Source of the DNA: Salimicrobium humidisoli
GTDB lineage: Bacteria; Bacillota; Bacilli; Bacillales; Halobacillaceae
Direction: 5' to 3'
NCBI RefSeq assembly: GCF_002295105.1
Contig: NZ_NSGH01000003.1
Location: 1-64,000, forward strand
DNA length: 64,000 nt
Position numbers and translations under genes: made by a program. Below are positions 59,310-64,000 of the stretch, one piece after another (positions within the stretch are counted from its first letter, which is position 1; every line of letters starts with the position of its first letter). Below the pieces are notes generated by a model. The model was not told where the DNA came from. It saw only the letters and a list, made by a program, of their open reading frames with translations, and made no database searches.

Positions 59310-60764
59310 ATGCTCAAAAATTATCAGACCGGAACTTTTTTCGATGAAATGATGAATAGTGATGCAACACCGAAACCTCATTACGAATGGTTTTATAAAC
59401 TGGTGGAACGTTTTTCGGCACGGGAACTGGATGAAAAGCACGAGACCGCGCAACTGAGTTTTCTTCGTCAGGGTATAACGTTTACCGTTTACAATAATGA
59501 AGGCCAGACTGAGAGGACGATGCCATTCGATTTTATTCCGATCATTATTCCGGAGTCGGAATGGACGATGATCGAAACAGGCATGAAACAGAGAATGACG
59601 GCTCTGAACAAGTTTCTGGAAGATATTTATCATGAACGCAGAATTATTGAAGAAGGTGTCATACCGCGGGAACTTGTGGACAATAATCCTTATTATTACC
59701 GGAAACAGGTACAGGGTGTCGATATACCTCTTGATAACCATATCTTTCTCTCCGGCGTGGATCTTATCCGTGACGAACATGGTCAGTATCGTGTGCTGGA
59801 AGATAATTTACGTAACCCTTCCGGAATGTCCTACGTGTTTCAAAACCGCTACGTTATGAGACAAGTGTATCCGGAACTGTTTTTCAATCATTCCATCCGT
59901 ACCCTTGAGCACGAGTTCTCGAAACTGCACCAGGCGGTCTGCGACCACAAACCGTCCGGATGTGAAGGAGAGGCGAACGTGGTGCTTCTGACTCCGGGGA
60001 GTTACAATTCCGCATATTATGATCACATGTTTCTGGCTCAGCAGATGGGAATCGAGCTCGTGGAGGGGAGGGACCTCCTCGTTCAGGACGGAGTCGTCTA
60101 TATGAAAACGATACGTGGTCTGAAACGCGTCGACATCATTTATCGACGGATTGATGATGATTTTCTGGACCCGGAAGCTTTCCGGCCGGATTCGGCTCTC
60201 GGAGTGAACGGACTTCTGGAGGCATATAGGAAAGGTAACGTAGCCATCCTTAACGGAATAGGGAATGGTGTTGCGGATGATAAAGCGATGTACGTATACG
60301 TCCCTGAAATGATCCGTTTTTATCTCGGAGAAGAACCCCTTATTCCGAACGTGGAAACATATTTTCTCAGTGATCCGGAACGGCTCCAATATGTCCTGGA
60401 TAATATGAGCGAACTGGTTATTAAAAACGTCGGAGCTTCCGGGGGCTACGACATGCTGATCGGACCTCAGTCCACGGAAGAAGAAAGAGCGCTTTTTCGC
60501 GAAAAAGTGATAGAACAGCCGAATCAGTACATTGCCCAGCCTACTATCAAACTGTCGCGGGCTCCGGCTTTTCAAGGCGGGAATGTTTACCCGTGTCACG
60601 TGGATTTGCGGGTTTTCGTCATGAACGGAACAAAGATGAATGTGCTTCCCGGAGGGTTATCGAGGGTCGCTTTGAAAGAAGGGTCACTCGTCGTCAACTC
60701 CTCCCAGGGAGGAGGCGGCAAGGATACGTGGATTTTGTCGGGAGGAGGCGAAACAGATGCTTAG
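59310..60764 (+). CDS. Circularly permuted ATP-grasp protein
   Basis: A 484-residue protein of the circularly permuted ATP-grasp type 2 family. Recognisable stretches are QGITFTVYNNEGQTERTMPFD near 50, EDNLRNPSGMSYVFQNR near 165, NVVLLTPGSYNSAYYDH near 225, GNVAILNGIGNGVADDKAMY near 310 and VIKNVGASGGYDMLIGP near 370. The family is predicted to form peptide-like bonds. It is encoded with alpha-E and transglutaminase-like proteins in many bacteria (known gene neighbourhood). AGGGGGAG precedes the ATG. It overlaps the next gene by 8 bases. Confidence 0.88.
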   Translation: MLKNYQTGTFFDEMMNSDATPKPHYEWFYKLVERFSARELDEKHETAQLSFLRQGITFTVYNNEGQTERTMPFDFIPIIIPESEWTMIETGMKQRMTALNKFLEDIYHERRIIEEGVIPRELVDNNPYYYRKQVQGVDIPLDNHIFLSGVDLIRDEHGQYRVLEDNLRNPSGMSYVFQNRYVMRQVYPELFFNHSIRTLEHEFSKLHQAVCDHKPSGCEGEANVVLLTPGSYNSAYYDHMFLAQQMGIELVEGRDLLVQDGVVYMKTIRGLKRVDIIYRRIDDDFLDPEAFRPDSALGVNGLLEAYRKGNVAILNGIGNGVADDKAMYVYVPEMIRFYLGEEPLIPNVETYFLSDPERLQYVLDNMSELVIKNVGASGGYDMLIGPQSTEEERALFREKVIEQPNQYIAQPTIKLSRAPAFQGGNVYPCHVDLRVFVMNGTKMNVLPGGLSRVALKEGSLVVNSSQGGGGKDTWILSGGGETDA

Positions 60765-61722
60765 TAGGACGGCAGACGCTTTATACTGGATGGCGAGGAA
60801 CCTGGAGCGTTCCGAAAACAACGCCCGGGTACTGAATGTTCAGCTTATAAATATGCTCGAAGCGGCTGATCAGCATGTGCTGGACAGGGACTGGGAAGAA
60901 GTGCTCGAGATTTGCGCTTCCTACCGGGACTATATCAATCATTATTCGAGAATGGAAAGAGGGACTATGATCGAGTATTTGACAATGAACCCGGTTAATC
61001 CCAATTCCATCGAGAACTGTATGAAAGTCGCGAGAGAGAATACTAAGACCACGCGCGATACCATCCCTGGCGAGTTATGGGAAATCCTCAACGAATTTCA
61101 TCTCGATCATCAGGACAGCGGAGAAAATATCGGAACGCTGGCACGGACGAAAGACTATTTGAAAACAGTCACCCGTACCTCCATGACTGCACAAGGGGTA
61201 ATAGAGTCTTCAATGACCAGAGGGGTCCCCTATACGTTCATCAAGGTTGGCAAGTGGCTTGAGCGTGCGGAGAAGACAGCCCGCATTTTGAACGTCGTCT
61301 GTGAGAAACAAAGACGGGAACCGCTTCAGCACACAACGAACAATTATTACTACTGGCTGGCCGCTCTCAGATTCCTGAACGGATACGATTCGTTCATCAA
61401 AGAACATCCGCCGACCATGGACTCTGCATACGTCCTTGATTTTCTTGTGAAAGAAGAAAAATTTCCGAGGTCGATAAACTACTGTATGACGCACATTAAA
61501 GAAGCGATAATGGATTTAGAAGGCGGGCAGGTGCATCACTATTCGGAAGAGCTGTTTCAGCTTACAGATGTGATTCTTGCGGAGATAAGCGATACCGTCA
61601 TTAAAGACATGAATATGGAAGAACTTATGAGGTTTCTCGACCATTTTCAGAAGCAGTGCATCGCTTTAAGCAGTCTGTTTATGGAAACCTACTATCTTTC
61701 TGTACCGACATCCTCAACATAA
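60757..61722 (+). CDS. Alpha-E domain protein
   Basis: A 321-residue all-helical alpha-E protein. Typical segments: LSRTADALYWMARNLERSENNARVL at the start, ENARTTRDTI-like (ENTKTTRDTIPGELWEILNEF) near 95-115, FIKVGKWLERAEKTARIL near 165 and YYWLAALRFLNGYDSF near 200. The biochemical role is unknown; it always partners the ATP-grasp protein. The start lies inside the end of that gene, with GGAGGAGG upstream, so translation is coupled. Confidence 0.88.
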   Translation: MLSRTADALYWMARNLERSENNARVLNVQLINMLEAADQHVLDRDWEEVLEICASYRDYINHYSRMERGTMIEYLTMNPVNPNSIENCMKVARENTKTTRDTIPGELWEILNEFHLDHQDSGENIGTLARTKDYLKTVTRTSMTAQGVIESSMTRGVPYTFIKVGKWLERAEKTARILNVVCEKQRREPLQHTTNNYYYWLAALRFLNGYDSFIKEHPPTMDSAYVLDFLVKEEKFPRSINYCMTHIKEAIMDLEGGQVHHYSEELFQLTDVILAEISDTVIKDMNMEELMRFLDHFQKQCIALSSLFMETYYLSVPTSST

Positions 61723-61740
61723 GAAGGAGCAAACGTTTTT

Positions 61741-62592
61741 ATGAAATACCTAATTGAGCACACAAATAAGTTCCACTACGAAACATTCGTAGATCAAAGC
61801 ATGAACCACATAAGGCTGAAACCGCGTTCCGATGAATGCCAGAGGGTGCTGGCCTACCGTTCTGAGATCTCGCCTGTCTCTGTAATAAAAGAGCACGTCG
61901 ATGTGTGGGGGAATCATGTGGAAACATTTTTTATCCCCGAAAAACATGAGCATCTGACAGTCAAAACGATTTCAACAGTCAGTATCCAGAAAAGCCCTTT
62001 TATCGATATGATCTACTATTCGGACGAAATGAAACAGATATTTCATTCCGATCTTTTTCGTAATCACTATCTTTCCTACCTGAACGAAACTCCCTATACG
62101 TTCATGTACAAAGAACAGATCGATATGATCACTAAAAATGCGGGAGACCCGGAGGACCCGATCCAGTTTTCTATCGACCTGATGAAATACGTGCATAATA
62201 CGCTGTTTTACAATACATCCACGACGGATGTGAATACGAAAGCATATGAAGCATGGCCTTTGCAGGGAGGAGTATGTCAGGATTTTGCTCATATTATGAT
62301 TGCAGTGTTAAGAGGGAACGGGATACCGGCCCGGTACGCCAGCGGATATTTGTATATCGGGGAAGATTCAGCTCTCGTCGGGGACGCCGCCACTCATGCC
62401 TGGGTGGAAGTCATGGTGCCTGGTGTCGGCTGGACCGGACTCGATCCGACGAACAATGTAGAAGCGCTGGAGAATCATATACGAATCGGAACAGGGCGGG
62501 ACTATGCAGACGTAAGTCCGCTTCAGGGGGTATATCGCGGAGGAGGCCAGAACCTCGACGTAAGTGTAAGCGTAACGCTTCTGGAAGAGTGA
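61741..62592 (+). CDS. Transglutaminase-like cysteine protease
   Basis: A 283-residue protein with an N-terminal beta domain (KYLIEHTNKFHYETFVDQSMNHIRLKPR) and a transglutaminase core. The catalytic triad is Cys179 (GGVCQDFAH), His219 (THAWVEV) and Asp235 (GLDPTNN). No signal peptide, so it acts in the cytosol. It closes the three-gene unit. In the published proposal for this neighbourhood, the ATP-grasp enzyme makes a peptide tag or polymer and this enzyme cuts or transfers it; this is not proven. GAAGGAG lies before the ATG. Confidence 0.9.
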   Translation: MKYLIEHTNKFHYETFVDQSMNHIRLKPRSDECQRVLAYRSEISPVSVIKEHVDVWGNHVETFFIPEKHEHLTVKTISTVSIQKSPFIDMIYYSDEMKQIFHSDLFRNHYLSYLNETPYTFMYKEQIDMITKNAGDPEDPIQFSIDLMKYVHNTLFYNTSTTDVNTKAYEAWPLQGGVCQDFAHIMIAVLRGNGIPARYASGYLYIGEDSALVGDAATHAWVEVMVPGVGWTGLDPTNNVEALENHIRIGTGRDYADVSPLQGVYRGGGQNLDVSVSVTLLEE

Positions 62593-62610
62593 TCGGCAAA
62601 CTCAAAAAGG

Positions 62611-62643
62611 CGCTCCTCCCACCGGCGGGTGGAAGGAGCGTTG
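62611..62643 (+). terminator. Terminator of the ATP-grasp operon
   Basis: Stem CGCTCCTCCCACC with GGTGGAAGGAGCG (one mismatch), 4-base loop, then TTGTT; T tract weak. Confidence 0.7.
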
Positions 62644-62661
62644 TTCGATGTTTCTGAATTA

Positions 62662-62735
62662 ACATGTGCAGATGAGTCTTTCTCCCGGAGGTTGGGAGAT
62701 CTTTATCACATGAATGCTCTGTATAAGAGCATACC
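62662..62735. other. Intergenic hairpin cluster
   Basis: CATGTG (62663-62668) pairs with CACATG (62707-62712) around TCTCCC/GGGAGA (62681-62686 and 62694-62699), and is followed by the perfect hairpin ATGCTCTgtataAGAGCAT (62714-62732). No T run follows. It may be a small structured RNA or leader of the reductase gene. Confidence 0.35.
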
Positions 62736-62786
62736 CACATTATAGATGGGAAAGAAATCCTTGTCTATGCAACAAAAGAATAATTT

Positions 62787-62852
62787 TTGACAAGATTTTG
62801 AATGAAGGCCAGGATGTTTTTCTTTTCTTTTGTAAGGTAATTACAAAAGAAA
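62787..62852 (+). promoter_or_regulatory. Promoter region and inverted repeat before the third reductase
   Basis: TTGACA (62787-62792) has only a weak -10 17 bases on. The 12-bp perfect repeat TTTCTTTTGTAA (62824-62835) / TTACAAAAGAAA (62841-62852) ends at the ribosome binding site AAAGGAGAG, so it could be an operator or an RNA hairpin hiding the site. Confidence 0.5.
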
Positions 62853-62864
62853 GGAGAGATTAAT

Positions 62865-63851
62865 ATGAAGCTATTAAACAAAGCTGTAAAACATGGGGCA
62901 GGACTCGGAACTGCTCCGCTCGGCAATATGTACAGGGATGTCTCCGAAGAAGAGGCTTTTGGAACCATTCAGAGTGCGTGGAATATGGGAATCAGGTACT
63001 TTGATACTGCTCCTCATTACGGGGCAGGTCTTGCAGAAATACGCCTCGGCAAAGCTCTTGCGGATAAACCGCGGGACGATTTTTTTCTGAGTACGAAAGT
63101 CGGCCGATACATGAAAGATTCGACCGAAGAGAAGGAAGGGTTATTTAAGTACGGACGTCAGAATGAAGTAGTAACTGACTACAGCGGAGAATCGACAAGA
63201 ATATCCATCGAGCAGAGCCTTGAGCGTCTTCAGACAGATCGGTTGGATGTAGTATTTGTCCACGACGTATCTCCTGACTTCCACGGAGACGCGTGGACGG
63301 AAAAATTCGAGCAGGCCCGAAGTGGAGCCTTTCATGTACTCGAAGAAATGAAAAAGAAAGGTACGATCAAAGGATGGGGGCTGGGAGTCAATACCATCAG
63401 TCCCATAAAACTTGCTCTGGAAATGGGAGAGCTCATCCCGGATATTTTCCTGACTGCGACACAATACACACTGCTGCAGCATGAGCATGCCCTCCAGGAA
63501 ATCATGCCGCTCGCTGAAGAAAAACAGGTGGAGATGGTAGTGGGGAGTCCGTATAATTCAGGTGCTCTTTTAGGAGGGAGTTATTTTGATTACGAAGCGG
63601 CTGATGCAAACGTTTTGAATCACGTTCGTCAGCTAAAACAAATTGCTGACGAATACAATGTCTCACTGAAAGCCGCCGGTCTCCAGTTTTCTTCAGCCCA
63701 CCCGGCTGTCTCCGCCGTTATTCCAGGGTCTACAAAAGCGGAGCACGTTGAGGAAGATTTGCGTCTGCTACAGGAAGAGATTCCAAAAGATTTCTGGAAA
63801 GAACTGATATCGAAAGGCTTCATTTCAGAAAAAGCTCCATTGCCGGTATGA
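62865..63851 (+). CDS. Aldo/keto reductase, aldose dehydrogenase type
   Basis: A 328-residue aldo/keto reductase of the group with D-threo-aldose 1-dehydrogenase and pyridoxal dehydrogenase. Features: GLGTAPLGNMYRDVSEEEA, the catalytic Asp-Tyr in YFDTAPHYGAGLAEIRLGKAL, Lys in LSTKVGR, His in VFVHDVSP, and the cofactor end AVIPGSTKAEHVEED. Start ATG behind AAAGGAGAG. The group oxidises sugars such as fucose or arabinose, or pyridoxal; the substrate here is unknown. It stands alone between a hairpin-rich region and a terminator. Confidence 0.86.
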   Translation: MKLLNKAVKHGAGLGTAPLGNMYRDVSEEEAFGTIQSAWNMGIRYFDTAPHYGAGLAEIRLGKALADKPRDDFFLSTKVGRYMKDSTEEKEGLFKYGRQNEVVTDYSGESTRISIEQSLERLQTDRLDVVFVHDVSPDFHGDAWTEKFEQARSGAFHVLEEMKKKGTIKGWGLGVNTISPIKLALEMGELIPDIFLTATQYTLLQHEHALQEIMPLAEEKQVEMVVGSPYNSGALLGGSYFDYEAADANVLNHVRQLKQIADEYNVSLKAAGLQFSSAHPAVSAVIPGSTKAEHVEEDLRLLQEEIPKDFWKELISKGFISEKAPLPV

Positions 63852-63863
63852 CTCCTGTCTCCC

Positions 63864-63890
63864 CCTCTGCTTAAAGCAGAGGTTTTTTTT
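63864..63890 (+). terminator. Terminator of the third reductase
   Basis: Stem CCTCTGC / GCAGAGG with a 5-base loop and a run of eight T. Confidence 0.92.
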
Positions 63891-63966
63891 CTATGATAAA
63901 ATAACTTCAGATGTGAGAGTATGTGTTTGATACTGCCTTACTGTACGGGAAAGGAGGGAGAGGGGA

Positions 63967-64000
63967 TTGGAATTTGTAATTGATATGCTGATCGGCGCCG
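63967..64000 (+). CDS. Start of a truncated gene at the window edge
   Basis: TTG at 63967 follows AAAGGAGGGAGAGGGGA and opens MEFVIDMLIGA before the window ends. The hydrophobic start suggests a membrane protein, perhaps a TauE/SafE-type exporter, but eleven codons are too few to say. Confidence 0.4.
   Translation, partial: MEFVIDMLIGA

Noticed and set aside
62669-62720. Hammerhead-like core (CAGATGAGTC resembling CTGATGAGTC).
   Set aside because: The first core position is wrong and no GAAA segment or matching stems follow, so a ribozyme is not supported.

Overview
The window reads as chromosomal DNA of a Gram-positive, low-to-middle G+C member of the Bacillaceae. The evidence is strong AGGAGG-type ribosome binding sites, frequent GTG and TTG starts, Rho-independent terminators after most units, and many genes with recognisable Bacillus subtilis counterparts (ManR/ManP, SwrC, the yngJIHGFE cluster, CsbB/GtcA/YfhO, YitT, YfiT, CsbD, YhdN). 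Many proteins are rich in Asp and Glu, which suggests a halophilic or halotolerant species; that is inference. I see no rRNA, tRNA, CRISPR array, prophage or insertion sequence.

Bases 1-5,500: a Nudix CoA pyrophosphatase, YwbE, a DMT exporter, then a small-gene area. That area holds a 45-residue membrane peptide behind a LexA box, a solitary AbrB-type protein and a haloacid dehalogenase gene broken by an amber codon. A Crp-type regulator follows, divergent from a YeeE/YedE transporter. 5,500-14,900: a mannose-type PTS with its PRD regulator, an OsmC protein, YitT, a RocB-like M20 peptidase and an unassigned membrane protein with a Lys/Glu-rich tail. 14,870-22,200: an RND pump (SwrC type) whose promoter is wrapped in TetR-type operators, a second DMT exporter, and zwf with a cyclase-family gene. 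22,200-25,530: small proteins, a nucleoside deaminase, and kynU-kynB for kynurenine breakdown.

25,660-33,190 is an eight-gene, tightly coupled unit: a YnjB-type lipoprotein, two permeases, an ATPase, a TVP38/DedA-type membrane protein, a CDP-alcohol phosphatidyltransferase (YnjF type) and two flavoprotein oxidoreductases. Its substrate is unknown; it is the best candidate here for an undescribed system. 33,200-46,700: YkvS-like protein, esterase, CrtQ-like glycosyltransferase, a class B penicillin-binding protein, the leftward YfhO-GtcA-CsbB lipoteichoic acid glycosylation set behind an aldo/keto reductase with a probable frameshift, a YfiT-type DinB protein, a PadR/DUF2812 pair and a YhdN-like reductase with a SigB-type promoter.

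46,900-55,220 is a TetR-controlled seven-gene operon matching yngJIHGFE: acyl-CoA dehydrogenase, acyl-CoA ligase, biotin carboxylase, biotin carrier, HMG-CoA lyase, enoyl-CoA hydratase and carboxyltransferase. Together these fit leucine/isovalerate breakdown to acetyl-CoA and acetoacetate. 55,370-64,000: a formate/nitrite-type channel, CsbD behind a SigB-type promoter, an acetyl-CoA-synthetase-like enzyme with a cre-like site, two small membrane proteins, the circularly permuted ATP-grasp/alpha-E/transglutaminase triad, a third aldo/keto reductase and the first codons of a further gene.
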